Shown: positions 24,251 to 36,610, numbered from the stretch's first letter. The stretch is 64,000 bases of DNA from Cornus controversa (GCA_026545225.1 CM048846.1:83531270-83595269); one strand, 5' to 3'. The notes: generated by a model not told the origin, from the sequence alone. Program-made: numbers and translations.

Positions 24251-24924
24251 ACTGGCTGGTGGCTGCCGAGAAGGGAGATGCAGAAGGTCACCCGCTGTCT
24301 CACTTGCGAGCCTCGGGAGTCTCAGTGTGTGTATCGCAATGGGGTCGACGTATGCCAGTTTATTTAGAATAAGGTCGAAAGATGTGTTATTGGAGTTGCC
24401 ACCTAACATTGAGTTTTGGTGTGTTAGGTCACCTGAAATATAGAAATGTGAGCACATGCCCTTTTGAAATATATGATTACCATTTGGTCTTTCAAGAACC
24501 AAATTAATGGATTCCTAGTTTTTGGTTATATATAAAGAAGGTGTTAAACACCCCATAACATCCGTACCGAGTATGATTATCTAATTTCTAAGATGTTTCC
24601 TAATTCATAGATAATTGTGTTCATAAACAGATCTAACATGTTTTTATAACAAGAGGGAATAAAGCAGAGAAGAGTTTGGGGGAAATGTGACCGAACCTGG
24701 GGTAGTCGAGCTGCCTACGTATCCAGTCTGAGGGAATCATGTTGAACGTATTTCTAATGACCTATGTGTAGGGATCATTGGAATGAAAGAAGTGGTTATG
24801 ATGGTTGAATGGAAATGGAGTGGATGAAAAAGGGGTAGTGGGATCAAATCCAGAGTTGCCTAGATTGCCTATGTATCACTGTCAAGGGAATCAGGTCAAT
24901 CATAGTTCGGTTAAAAGATTGCAA
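24250..24924 (+). other. Non-coding retroelement-like DNA
   Basis: Phrases such as gagttgcctaratt and ctgcctacgtatcc plus agggaatcaggtcaa are typical of non-coding parts of large Ty3/gypsy (Tat/Ogre-like) elements. No protein part is present. It leads directly into the 69-bp tandem array. Confidence 0.3.
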
Positions 24925-25715
24925 TAGGTTTAAGGTCTTCAAATACCGCAAATTGATTTTTGACGAGTCATGTATGACTCAGTTGAACGCACAGAGTTTA
25001 AAATCCCCCAAAGACTGCAAATTGATTTTCAACAAGCTATGTATGACTTAGTTGAAAGCACCGAGTTTCAAGTCCCCCAATGACTGCAAATTATTCTTCA
25101 ACGAGCCGTGTATGACTCGGTTGAACGCACCAAGTTTAAGGGCTCCCAAAGATCACAAATTGATCTTCAGCGAGCTATGGATGGCTCGTTGAACACACCG
25201 GGTTTAAGGTCCCACAAAGACCGCAAATTGATCTTCAATGAGTTGTGGATGACTCGGTTGAACGCACAGGGTTTAAGGTCCCTTAAAGACCGCAAATTGA
25301 TCTTCAACGAGTCGTGGATGACTCAGTTGAACACATCGGGTTTAAGGTCCCCCAAAGATCGCAAATTGATCTTCAATGAGTTGTGGATGACTCAGTTGAA
25401 TGCATTGAGTTTAAGGTCCCCCAAAGATCATAAATTGATCTTCAACGAGTCATGGATGACTTGGTTGAACGCACTGGGTTTAAGGTCTCCCAAAGACCAC
25501 AAATTGATCTTCAATGAACCATGGATGACTTGATTGAACGCAACGGATTTAAGGTCCCCCAAAGATCGTGAATTGAACTTGAGTCGAGTCAAGGGACTCA
25601 GAGATGTGATAACAATGGGTTTAAGGCCCCTAAAGACCGTGAATTAAACTTGAATTGAGTTAAGGGACTCAGAGATATGATAACAATGGGTTTAAGGTCC
25701 ACAAATACCGTGATG
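24925..25715. repeat. 69-bp tandem repeat, about 11 units
   Basis: Each unit reads roughly ggtcccccaaagaccgcaaa, then ttgatcttcaacgag, then a gatgactcggttgaacgc stretch. The middle units are most alike and the outer ones more worn. Because 69 is a multiple of three, the array stays open over 25108-25533 and would read LRSPKDRKLIFNELWMTQLN repeatedly. This is probably a by-product of the period. Confidence 0.85.
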
Positions 25716-26064
25716 TGTAACATTTATTTGAAAGCATGTAGAGAAAGGATGTACTGAAAATTGAACATATATTGAAAGCATGTATTGACAAACAAGTATG
25801 TGAGACAAGTATTGAAGAAGTATTGAACATGTATTGGAAAACAAACATGTGAAACAAGTATTGAGCATGTATTAGAAAACAAGCATGCGAATGAGCAAGT
25901 ATTGGAAAAAGCATGTGAATCAAGTATTGAACATATATTGAATAACAAGCATGTGAATCAAGTATTGAACAAGTATTAATCATTTATTGAAAAACAAACA
26001 CGTGAATATGTATCAAAGTTATGTGATCATATAGTAAATCATATGAACAAGTGTGTACATGTAA

Positions 26065-27117
26065 GCATGTAAATCATGTAAACATGTAAAGCATGTGAGA
26101 CATGTAAAGTATATATAGAATGTATGTAAAGCATGTGAGCATGTATGACATGTATAACTCATATATAAAGTATTTGAAACATGTAAAACATGTAATGGAG
26201 AACATGTGGCATGTAAGAGTCATATAACATAGAAAACATGTGGTCATATAACATAACAAGTGTATGTCAAATGTGATGTGTACATGTGTAAAAACTAAAC
26301 ATGTAAGGCATATAGAACATGTATGTAAGGCATAAAAGTATGTGAAGCAAGCATGCAAATAGTGTAAAGCATGGAGAGCATGAATGTGAAACATGTGAGA
26401 TATATAAATGACGCATGAATATGTATTAAACAAACATAGGCTATATATGTGAACAAGTATAAGTGTATACCATGGACAATGTATATGTCATGTGAACAAG
26501 TAATGAACATGTATGAGCATATAATAGACCAGAAAACATGTGATGGGCATATGGAATAATCATATAAGTATTATGTATGTAATAGACAAGGAATCATGTA
26601 AACATGTAGAGCACGTGAGACATGTAAAATATATATAGAATGTATGTAAACCATGTGAGCATGTATATCTCATATATAAAGTATGTTGAATATGTAAAGC
26701 ATGTAATAGAGAACATGTGGCATATAAGGGTCATGTAACATAGAAAAATATAACAAGTGCATGGCAATGTGTATGTCAAAGGTGATGTGAACATATGATG
26801 TTCATTTGTAAAAACTAAACATATAAGACATATAAAACATGTATGTAAGGCATGAAAGTATGCGAAACAAGCATGCAAAGAGTGTAAATCATGGATAACA
26901 TGTATGTGAAACATGTAAAATATGTGAGACATATAAATGACGCATAAATGTGTATTGAAAAAACATAGGTCATATATGTGAACAAGTATAAGTGTATACC
27001 AAGGACAATGTATATATCGATCATGTGAACAAGCAATGAACATGTATGTGGACATGTACGAGCATATAATAGATTAGAAAACATGTGATGGGCATATGAA
27101 ATCATCATATAAGTATT
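26065..27117. repeat. Direct duplication, about 0.52 kb, of acatgt-rich DNA
   Basis: The block at about 26070-26575 recurs at about 26598-27117 with the same order of phrases (catgtaaacatgta, gaatgtatgtaaa, aacatgtggcat, ggacaatgtatat, gggcatatg). Flanking DNA from 25730 is also built of cgtgaa/acaagtattgaacatgt words. Long open frames on the minus strand (Cys/Phe/His/Tyr-rich) come from this composition. Confidence 0.75.
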
Positions 27118-28341
27118 GACCCTAAAGGGGGGGGTGAAAAGTTCTTTGACAAACAATCGAGATTAATTCAAATTAAAAAATATGCAAGATAAGATAATAA
27201 AGTAATTGAATTGAGAAAGAAATAAATAATGAGATAGGGGTAGAGAAAATCAGACACTATCGATACAAGGATGTATCGTGGTTCAAATTCTCCTACTCCA
27301 CAACTCATGATCCCTCTTGAGATTTTTTCAAATCCACTAGGACTCTTCCTTGTCGATGGAGAGCAAACCCTTACAATAGAGCACACAAGCTCCTTTTTGC
27401 TATATGAAATCTTTCACTTAGGCTTTTAGGGTTCAATCAACATTTTACAAATGATATATAAGAATATTTATAGTACAATGGATATCTCTCAAAGATAGAT
27501 ACACAATTTCAAGCTCACGAGACTAGAGTTAAGTTAAATCACAAGTTTGAAGCTCAAGTCTATTGAATGATGGTAGATTGCAATGAATGTAGCTCAATGA
27601 ATGCTCAAGAGTATTTCCACATCTTCATAAATGTAGAGCATATCAATATATATAGAGCATTTGAGGATTATAATTATTGGTAGGTAGTTAGGTGCATTAA
27701 ATGCACTAAACTAGCCGCTGTATTCAAATTCAGCTTCTTTCAGTAGGCTAAAAATAATGTTTCAGTCGACTGAAGAAGTGCTCTAGAAACACTTATTTTC
27801 TACTGTCATTTTTAGCAACCTCAAAGTAAACTTTTAGCAGTCTCAAAGTGAATTTTCAACAGGCTTCTCAAAGTTTGACATGTCTTTGAAGGATATTCAA
27901 CAAAGTGTAGAAAGACTTGTAAATAAGCTTGGTCTTTAAAGAATGTCTCTAAGGCTTAAGACATATTTCTTAGTGAAATAATGACCAAGAGATGATATAT
28001 ATGAAAATGCATCATGGTCCTAATATGGAAGTGAGTTTCAAACAAGTTATTCAAAAATAACTTTGACATATTAAGTCCTTTCTCTCACCAAGTTATAACT
28101 ACCCCATTTCTTCACGCTTGCTTATGTCTTTAGGCTTTGAGGTTCTTCCTTCTTCTTCAATGAATGCTTCTCTTATGTCATTGTCGCTTTTTATGATTAT
28201 TTCACAATATGAATGTTTTCCTTATTTATGACAATCATCTTAAGCAACCACTCAATTTAGATGTTAGTATTTAATATCATTAATGATTTGTTATCATCGA
28301 AATTACTAGATTGCCCTTAGGTTAAAACCTTTGGGTCAACA
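27117..28341 (-). mobile_element. Copia-type LTR with TCAGTCGACTGA palindrome (fossil)
   Basis: On the minus strand it opens TGTTGACCCAAAGG and ends near a ccctttagggtca stretch. At 27762-27773 there is a 12-bp palindrome tcagtcgactga, with worn variants around it (cagtaggct, ctactgtca). The layout matches the LTRs at about 57.9 and 62.7 kb. No target duplication recognised. No internal genes. Confidence 0.45.
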
Positions 28342-28960
28342 GAAGTCGTTACAAACATGTCTTTTTTGGACATTTTGCAATGTTCTTTATATATATATAT
28401 ATATATATATATTTTCATACCATAAGGGTATTTTTGTCATTTTTTATTTTCGGTACAAAAAAATCGATCATTTGTCTTTATTTGAACAATTTTGAAATTG
28501 TAAGGGTTAGTTGAATATGAGGAGGTGATTTTGCACATTTTGTGTATAAGAAAGTATTTTATGCACTTTAATCCAAGAAGAAAAGATTTGGCTATACATT
28601 TAAAAGTAAAATCAGAAAACTTTTTGAGAAGTATTCAAGAGTAATATTAATGAACGAAGGGCCGGGATAATCTATGGATGAAGTTCATTCTCCTTTTCTA
28701 TGGCGAGTGGGACATTAGTGCTCCAATTGAACATTTTTTATACTAACCTGACTATTTAAATTTAGCAATTCAACATGTTAAATTGGATGTCAAAGTTCTA
28801 ACAATTCAAGTTGTAAAACCAGAAAACCTTTTGAGATGAAGAGTATTCAAGAGTCAAGAGACTCAAGACCGGTATCTTGGGCTGGGCCGGCACATCAACG
28901 AAGAGGAGTTGGGTGGCTGGGGAACAAGACAATAAGCTCCAATCCTCCACCCTTCTTATT
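28342..28960. other. AT-rich spacer with (TA)n
   Basis: No gene recognised. A (TA)n tract lies at about 28388-28412. The later part leads to the presumed leader of the small gene beginning near 28.97 kb. Confidence 0.45.
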
Positions 28961-28989
28961 TATATTCGGTTCGCCCACCGATATTCTCC

Positions 28990-29182
28990 ATGGTGAAAAG
29001 AAAAGGGACGAAGAGAAGCGAACTCTGAGGGTTTCGTTTATTGACTAGTACAGCACATTCTTATTCTCCTTCTGTTTTGATTTTTTATTTGTTTTAAAGC
29101 TGAGAAGCAAACTCGGAGGGTTTCATTTATTAACTGGTACGACACATTCTTCTTCTCCTTGTGTTTTGATTATTATTTTTAA
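28990..29182 (+). repeat. Tandem pair, about 97-bp unit, in the presumed leader
   Basis: The phrase agaagcraactc-gagggtttc-ttattractrgtac...cacattctt is present twice (about 29002-29080 and 29099-29178). Text such as ctagggtttttag nearby is typical of plant 5' untranslated regions, so this pair probably lies in the leader or promoter of the small gene. Confidence 0.65.
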
Positions 29183-29339
29183 AAAAGATATTCTGTACCG
29201 TGCTAGGGTTTTTAGAAGAATTGGATGTCAAAGTTTGTCTAATGTTGTTCCTTTTATGCATTGCATGCCTTGCAAAGAGAATTCTGTTGTTTACGAATCA
29301 ATGGTTGAGTTACAATCCATTTTGATTTAATAATAATAA

Positions 29340-29605
29340 TTATTATTAATTTTTTTTGAATTTTGATGATAAAGTCTCTCTCTTATTATTTCATTTGTAT
29401 AATGTTTCTTTCAGATGGTCACCCAGATGCATAAACAGGTTACTAAACGGCGGTTGCTCTGCTTTGGTTTTAGCAAATATTTATTTAATTTTCTTTGAAT
29501 TTTGATGATAAATGTCTCTCTTATTATTTCATTTGTATAAATAAAATGTTTCTTTCAGATTGCCAGCCGGTTGTATAAACAGCTCACTTTAGAGCTGTCG
29601 TTGCC
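29340..29605 (+). repeat. Tandem duplication of an intron end plus exon start
   Basis: About 145 bp are repeated: the text tttgaattttgatgataaa through tgtttctttcag and into the exon (ataaacag) occurs at about 29345-29440 and 29488-29585. Each copy has its own splice acceptor. The first supplies ATGGTCACCCAG, the second ATTGCCAGCCGG. Confidence 0.8.
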
Positions 29606-32600
29606 TCCTCAAACCAGTAATTCTTTCTCCACCTTACCTTCCCTTTATTAATTAATTGTGTTTCAATTTTTACTAATGCAAATATTTTTGTTTCCTGCAT
29701 CAGTTCTCACTCACGTGATCGGTGGTGCTCTTATTGGTAACGGTATTGGCTGTCTTCTTATGGGGTATGCTTCACTATGCTGTTCAGATCTCAATTGACT
29801 AGTTTAGATTGCTCTCTATACTGAGGTTATTATTTATTTATTTGTTTTTTTGAATAATATCTGGTTGATTTACCTCTGAGTTATGTAGAGTTTCTATCTG
29901 TTTCTCTTTCAACTAATTTTATATTTTGATCTGCACTTTTTGATTATATTTCACGTCTTTTTGGTTGTTGCAATCCTATAGTAGCACTGCTTTTCTTTGT
30001 TTTTCCCTTGTTTGAAGTTATTAATGGCTGAAGCCTGAAATAATGAGCGATCTTTCTTTCTTAATGATTCATGTGTTAGTTTTGTGTTTGGCATTGCTTC
30101 TATGCAACATCAAAGTTTTTTATTTTTTTTCATTTTCTCTCTCTCTCTTCTTTCCATTTCTTGTTTTCCCCTCTTTCTCTTTAATACATTGGATTTAATC
30201 TTTTACTACTATAGTGATATACTATAGATTTGGATTTATTTTGGTTTCCACTTTTATCATCTAAAGGTGCATGTTAAATAATCAATGTTATTGTTACAAC
30301 ATTGATTTATAGCATTTTTCTGTTCTATTCAGAGATGCGAAATTTTGGTTTCCACTGGTAATTTTTTTCTGCATTGTCGAAAGCTTTTACTGATATAATA
30401 TTCATAATTTGTATATGTCTAAATCTAAGAGTTGTGTTGGAACAATTGTAGTATTTGGTATAATGTATCTTACATCATAATTTGTTTTGATTATAGTGAC
30501 GGAAGTCACGGAAGATTGGTGGAATGGATCGTCGAATGGTTTGTCTTCTTTCCTTGAAACTTGAATAGTTTCTTTTTCCTTTATCTATTTGGTCTCACCT
30601 TGTATCAAGTGGATAGATGTAGATGAAACAATTACTTAATTTAATATTCATGCTCCTGGCTAGTGTGTTCATTTGCGATCTGCATATCCTCATAAATTTT
30701 TGAATCTATTTTACGCTTGACCAATAGACTTTTGCTTCCACTGTGACAGCCAACATGTGATGTCACTTTGTGTCACATCATGTGGCCTTAGCACATGGAT
30801 CCACGGTGTTAGCTCGTGCAACATCCTCCAAAATTACAATTCCCCTTTCCACTCGACATGTTGATGTATTATCATAAAAGATTTGGTCCACTTAAATTTT
30901 GACGTGTGCTCTTCATAATGCCCTATATATACAATGCCATGGCTCTACATTTTCTTTTTTTGGTGCTCTGTGATGCATTAATCCAATGTAGAGTTTGGGT
31001 TTATAGGCTCTGGTTGTGCAAGTATGTTTCTCCGAAGGATCTTTACGTCACACTGCACTACATAAAAGCTCATCTCATCATGCATGCTCACTCACACATC
31101 TTTATGCTTGATAGGTCTGTTGCATTGCGAGGGAGCTTATCGAATTTCCCACATGCGCTAATCTTTGTTTTGGGTCGTGATTCACTTGAACTTCTAGGGT
31201 TTTATTGTTTAGTGAGACTCGGGATACCACAAGGTCTCTCTTCTTGGTCCACTTAAACTTTGACGTGTGCTCTTCCTAATGCTCTATACATCCCAATACT
31301 ATGGCTTGCACTAACACACACACACACTTGCATATATTGGTGTGTGGTGAATCAATTCAATATAAGGTTTGGGTGTACAGTCTCTGGTGTGTAATTAGGG
31401 TTCTTTGAAGGATCTTCACCACCCCCGCACTCATGCTTCGATGGCTGGAAAGAAGCATCAAAATTCAACCTAAGAACGCCCATCGCCGGAGCAGTCCAAC
31501 GGCAAGCAACAACAGGTTCATCAGTGGTGGGAAGATGAGCCTTCTGATCTTGCCTCCAAATCTCTTTAAACTCGAAAAAATCAGCCATAACTCTAACAAG
31601 AATTCTTGGGATCCCACCTTTTTCTATTGAACACTAGATCGTTACGGCATTTCCATATTCTCCAACAAATTAAGGTTTCAAGGCTTACATGATCATCTTA
31701 TGACTCCACATCTCTTCAATGCTCCTGCAATTGTGCCTATCGTTGTTTCCTCCATGAGACTCTGTCAGTGCCAATCTCTAATCTCATGGGACAAGCATGC
31801 GAAAGCACCTTGGCAACTGCACGCCTACACTAAAATATGATCAATGGATTCGACCTCGTCTCTGCAAACAGTACACATAGGGTCATCAACAATACCCAAC
31901 TCCTTCAAATGCTGAAGCACAGGAAGTTTTTCCTGAATTCACCAACATAAAAATAGGATCTTTCTAGGAATCTTCATCTGCAAAACAGCTTTCTGATTAC
32001 ACTCAAATTCTTGTACACGGCTGCTGCCAACCGACTGCTGAGAACTTGGATTCTTTCTCAAAATCCTAGATGCCACCATATACGCACTACGAACAGCAAG
32101 AGAGCCATCCGGGGGAAAAAAAGAAGTCTCTCTCTATGGTAGCTGAAGAATAATTTGTACATCCACTAAAATAAGTCAAACTCTAGCCATCAAGTCGAGG
32201 AGGGGGTTGTGGAGCTAGGGGGCTGGCTTTCCTTCACCGATAAGAAGTAAGAGAATTTGAATTACCATTGTCCTCTGAAATTCCACTTCTAGCTTTCTTT
32301 TGTGCCGTCTTTGACTCTACCATAGGATACTAGTCTACTATTCTTCCTTTTTGATGTTGTGCACTCTAATTTTGGTGTCGAAACTTCCGATTTGCCGAAC
32401 TTTGAACTCAAGTGCCCTTTGCTACCTTTACTAATTCAACAAAGACTTCAAATTAACCGTTGAGTGGGTCATCAACATCTGTTATAAGATTTTCAGTTGG
32501 AACTTGGGCCACCACTCTTATGCTTGGTTTAATTACTTGATCACAAACCTGGCCTTGTGCCAATGACCTGATAGTTGTGATTTGATCAATCATATTTCTA

Positions 32601-35600
32601 ATTTGAAGACAGCAAAGTAAAGCCTAATTTTTGGCTTCTTTACATTTAAAAGCAGCCTTTCTCTGTCACTCAAAAAACACTTTACAAGGTAAGAATATTA
32701 CATCTTTCGATTATCTCCGTTCTTATTTCCTGCTTTAGTTGGTAAATGATGCAATATTTAGATAATGATTACCAAGAATCAAAGTTTATAAACAATTTTA
32801 TTTCAACAAGTTTTCACAGCCACGTTTAATGGCATGTGAATATTTGTGTGCCTCGCTTAATTCCCATAATTTGCAAACCTTTCAATATCAAAAGAATAAG
32901 AGGATAGAAGGACAAGAATAATTACTATTGTTGTAAATAACACATAAAAATTTAAGATTAATACTGATAAAGCTCAATGTGGCAAGATCCAGATCCGTTG
33001 TGCTCTCCTAAAAAAGAAGAAAGAACGTCACCTCTGTGGCACTGGTGTGGTACCGACTGGTCAGGCTTCGACGGTCAAGTCAGTTCTTAGAGTTTTCACA
33101 GAGGAGTAAGTACTGCTCAATAAAATTATCCCATCCCTGATCAATTCATCTCCTCTTTAATTGGTAAATGATACAATATTTAGATAATGATTACCAAATG
33201 CATCATTTACCAACTGCTTTAGTTGGTAAATGATGCAATTTAGATAATGATTACCAAGAATCAAAGTTTATAAACAATTTTATTTCAACAAGTTTTCACA
33301 GCCACATTTAATGGCATGTGAGGATAAAAGGACTAGAATATTTACTATTGTTGTAAATAACACATAAAAATTTAAGATTAATACTGATAAAGCTCAATGT
33401 GGCACGATCCGGATCCGTTGTGCTCTCCTAAAAAAGAAGAAAGAACGTCACCTCCGTGGCACTAGTGTGGTACCGACATGTCAGGCTCCAACGGTCAAGT
33501 CAGTCCTTAGAGTTTTCACAGAGGAGTAATTACTGCTCAATAAAATTATCCCATCCCTAATCAATTCATCTCCTCTTATTTATGAGGCATTCTTGACATT
33601 GTGTAGTTGGACTCTTTTCCTCTTATCCAACAGTTTATCTCTTCCATCGTTGCACATCACATCGCTTTTGAATTTGAACCGCTCTATCTTAGCGTCGTCT
33701 CTTTTGACTTTTTGGCTTACCCTATCCGTTTGTTGGGACTCCTTATCAATTTTCCTCATCAAATACCATCTTTTCCTTTCTTTTTCCTCATTAATCAATC
33801 AAACACGGTGAGAGGTTAACACCATACCTTCTTTCTTTTCTTCTCTCTCATAAATAATTTTATTCTCTCTTTTCTTATCCATCTTACTATACCAAACGCA
33901 GCTTTAGAGTGACGAAATGCACGTGTAAATGGTAGTGCTATAGTCCCCCTACAATCTCACTGTATCCTCCTCACTTCTAATGAGAATAACACCATATCGA
34001 AACAGAGTTAAAGGGGGCATTGGGTGAGTATATAAATTCAGTGACACCTCATTTGCCAACATTACCGGGAGGGGAAAGACCGCAGGCTTAAGTCTGATGC
34101 CCATGGTTGATAAGATGTCTTGTCTGTTTAGATTTCCAAGAATGGAAAGCAGATAATGAATGGTTCTTGGAGTTAACAACTGAGTGGGGATAGTTTACTC
34201 AACTTTACTAGGAGAATGAAAAGTGATTATGAATGCGCAAGTTTTGCTCTCTCCTACCTCTTTTTCCGTACTAACGTACATGTGGACCTCTTCTTGGCTT
34301 GGTAAGGCACCTTCTTCCAGTGGATATGGGAGGACCAAGGATGAGGCATGTGTTTGCTTTTTGAAGGAGGTTGAAATATGTCCCTCTAAGTATTAGAAAA
34401 ACAAAGAACCTCTTTTTTTTTTTTTCCTTTTTCTTTTTCTTCTTTTTGGTATTTGAGTTACAAATCTGATGTAGCTAGCTGTAAGATTAGTTTAGTGAGT
34501 TGTTGATCTAAGGCCCACTTAGAAATAGTTCCTTACATTTTAAACTTTATTTATTATTTAATGGCCATGCTACTCTCACATCTTTCAATGTTGTCCCCTT
34601 AAAACATTGCATTTTAAATCAAACTTACGTTCTTTTATTATCTTAAATTTTCTTAAAAACTGAATTTTAAATCATAAATAATGAATTGGGTTGGTCACAT
34701 GAATTCTCTATCTCCATTCCTTTCTACCACTCTACATATCACCTACTAGTATCACCTACTAAAACTTTTTAAAGTCATTTATAATAACTTCATCTCATGT
34801 TATTTTTTGGTCTCCTCTCCTTCTCTTACATTTTATGAAAATTAAACTTCCTCTTCTCACCGGTGCACTATAGGTCACTGATGTATGTGCCCAAATCATC
34901 TTTCTCATTAATGGGTGCCATGCCTTTATTAAGCAACATAACACTCTTCTGTATCTGTTTTTATTTTATCTCAAATTTCCTTTTCTTTTTTATTGTACTT
35001 TTTTTCAATTCTTTTGTATGGGTTGTCTATAAACGCATATATTGTAAAGGTCCATTGAACAAGAAAAAAATATATATTCAAGGGTGAGGAGGCTCCTATT
35101 TGGGCGCTTAAGTTCTCCATTCTTAGTTCCTTATTCTTTTGGGTTAATGGGTTTTATTGTAAACGTATTGGGGATTTTGTGGATAGCTTGAGGGTTTATA
35201 GTTCCTTTTTTGTGTTTTTGGCTTTGTATATGGTTGTGCTCCCCGCATGAGTGCTCTTTTAATGAACTTTACTTGCTAAAAAAAATAATAATCCACATTG
35301 GGATGACTGTCCATTAAACTTGGGTTGAGAGTTTTCATGGAAAGCAAGAGAGCATAGTGTAGAAGTCTGCGAGATGTATTCTACTAATACTTGAGTTGCG
35401 AAATTGATATTATACCTTAACTTAGCCATAAACCATGATAAACTCTTTTTCTCCTTGAAAAGCTTTATCCTCATGCTCTACCAAATTGAGATGAGAAATT
35501 GAATCTTATGCCTAAACTTGGCCATGGAGCACTAAGTTCCGGAATTGATCCATATGTGAAGTTTGGTGCGTTCTACTTTTTTTGCTGGAAGGTATCACCC

Positions 35601-36523
35601 TTTAAGTAGGCTGATAGTGCTTGAGGAGATGCAACTGATACCACTTGGGCACATGGGTCATGAAGTACTTCAGCAACATTTAATGTTATATCAATGACTT
35701 TTTGTTGGCGTCCATTTTTTAAAAGCTGTGCAGCTTGAGGATTTGGATATTACACCAGTTTCATTTAATAGTAAGTCAGAAGTACTTGGGCACATGGGTC
35801 ATGAAGTACTTCGGCAACATTTAATGTTATATCGATGAAATTTTGTTGGCGTCCATTTTTAAAAAGCTGTGCACCTTAAGAATTTGGATATTACACCAAT
35901 TTCATTTAATAGTAAGTCAGAGTTCCATCTTTTTGTAAACTTTTCATGCTTCCTTTCCAAACATGTTTCTCCTAATCCAGAAATCACTCCATGAATTTCA
36001 TGGGTTCTAGGGTAAAAGAAAGTACTTTCAAGGATTGTTCTTGGGTGCTATAGTTTCTTTCTTAGATTTATTTATTTATTTTACATTGGCAAGAAACTCA
36101 TACCCACTTTGCCCCTATGCGGACTTCAACTATCGACCTACTTTGGAAGGTTACACCTACTTAGATTATTTGTTTGTTGCATTGCTATTTTTAGATATGT
36201 ATCTCTAACAAAAATTACTTTGTTTGCAATTGTTTTTGTTTCTTTGATATTACCATTTTTATTGCATGACGTTTGTCTTTTTAATATAATTAATGTTAAA
36301 GAAGTATTGTGCTTGTGTTATATATTAGTTTTTTTGTCTCTGCAGCTAAAATGTCATTACAAATTATGTTTACGTTGTTGTTATGGTTATTGTACACAAA
36401 AATAATATGTATTTTCTTTTCAGCAATTTATCAACAGAGGATATACTGTCAAAATATAATGATGAGCAAAAAAAGGCTCTATGGGAGGCTTTACAGTCAA
36501 AATATGGTGACAAGCACAACTAG
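29415..36523 (+). CDS. Small membrane protein of unknown function (5-exon model, 94 aa)
   Basis: Exons 29415-29438, 29559-29616, 29704-29764, 30497-30538 and 36424-36523 join in phase through GT-AG introns. The stop is TAG at 36521-36523. The product starts MVTQMHKQIASRLYKQLTLE, has one hydrophobic glycine-rich segment at residues 28-48 (THVIGGALIGNGIGCLLMG), then a charged tail (NLSTEDILSKYNDEQKKALW, SKYGDKHN). I do not recognise a characterised family. A single-pass, possibly organellar, membrane protein is only a guess. The first exon is the least certain: it comes from a duplicated acceptor, and the start may lie in another exon. The fourth intron (5.9 kb) is filled with repeats. Confidence 0.55.
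30884..31420. repeat. Direct repeat pair, about 165 bp, spaced 355 bp
   Basis: Text beginning ggtccacttaaa-tttgacgtgtgctctt, followed by ggctctrca and ggtttgggt/gtttgggttta, occurs at about 30886 and 31239. Possibly the worn ends of a small LTR-type insertion. No primer site was recognised. Confidence 0.45.
31420..32160 (-). mobile_element. L1-type LINE fragment (zinc-binding and RNase H part)
   Basis: On the minus strand, LPVLQHLKELGIVDDPMC then RDEVESIDHI is the reverse-transcriptase zinc-binding region (about 31930-31830). It is followed downstream by WTAPAMGVLRLNFDASFQPS (about 31510-31440), the start of an RNase H domain. Stops interrupt the frame. The reverse transcriptase itself is absent. 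Confidence 0.7.
32735..33575 (+). repeat. Tandem pair, about 0.4-0.5 kb, LTR-derived
   Basis: The block from gttggtaaatgatgcaat to ataaaattatcccatccct occurs at about 32738-33150 and 33219-33560; the second copy lacks a segment of about 75 bases. The text cacctc-gtggcactrgtgtgg-accg with acggtcaagtcag resembles the U5/leader part of Ty3/gypsy LTRs. Confidence 0.7.
35080..35290 (+). mobile_element. L1 LINE 3' tail, 5'-truncated
   Basis: The text ggctttgtatatggttgtgc, cgcatgagtgctc, ttttaatgaactttactt then an A-rich run is the usual 3' end of plant L1 elements. The upstream portion is missing, as expected for aborted reverse transcription. Confidence 0.5.
35643..35925. repeat. 141-bp tandem pair
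   Basis: Two adjacent copies start acttgggcacatgggtcat and end tttaatagtaagtcaga, differing at a handful of positions. No coding meaning seen. Confidence 0.85.
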
Positions 36524-36610
36524 CAGCTCAATAGGACTAGGACTAGGACTAGGACTAGGACTATGTCTTCCTTTCGGCCTGAATTATATATTAAATTATG
36601 AATGAGAATG
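36524..36610 (+). repeat. (aggact)5 hexanucleotide repeat in the 3' UTR
   Basis: Five aggact units at about 36534-36563 lie directly after the stop codon of the small gene. In another frame they give a GLGLGLGLG string, which is an artefact of the repeat. Confidence 0.75.

Larger units (their letters stand above)
30539..36423. other. 5.9-kb repeat-filled intron of the small gene
   Basis: Donor GAATG|gtttgt, acceptor ttttcag. Within it are a duplicated block (30884-31420), an L1 piece (31420-32160), LTR-derived tandem blocks (32735-33575), an L1 3' tail (35080-35290) and a 141-bp tandem pair (35643-35925). The remaining stretches (32160-32730, 33580-35080 and 35930-36420) hold no recognised gene. 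Confidence 0.5.

Noticed and set aside
25108-25533. 141-codon open frame
   Set aside because: It is the 69-bp tandem array read in one frame; no gene signals.
24925-25715. CRISPR-like array
   Set aside because: Units are contiguous without unique spacers, and the DNA is plant nuclear.
26594-27156. Cys/His/Tyr-rich open frames on the minus strand
   Set aside because: They arise from the acatgt-word composition and recur in the neighbouring copy (26074-26510).
28836-29048. 70-codon open frame upstream of the small gene
   Set aside because: No family features and it overlaps the duplicated leader; more likely untranslated DNA.
30336-30362. Possible extra exon of the small gene (after ttcag, reading gatgcgaaattttgg)
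   Set aside because: The neighbouring exons 29704-29764 and 30497-30538 already join in frame without it.
33580-34200. Overlapping 70-codon frames on both strands
   Set aside because: Short, pyrimidine-rich, no splice logic or family match.
36505-36605. Gly-Leu repeat peptide
   Set aside because: Product of an (aggact)n repeat in the 3' untranslated region.
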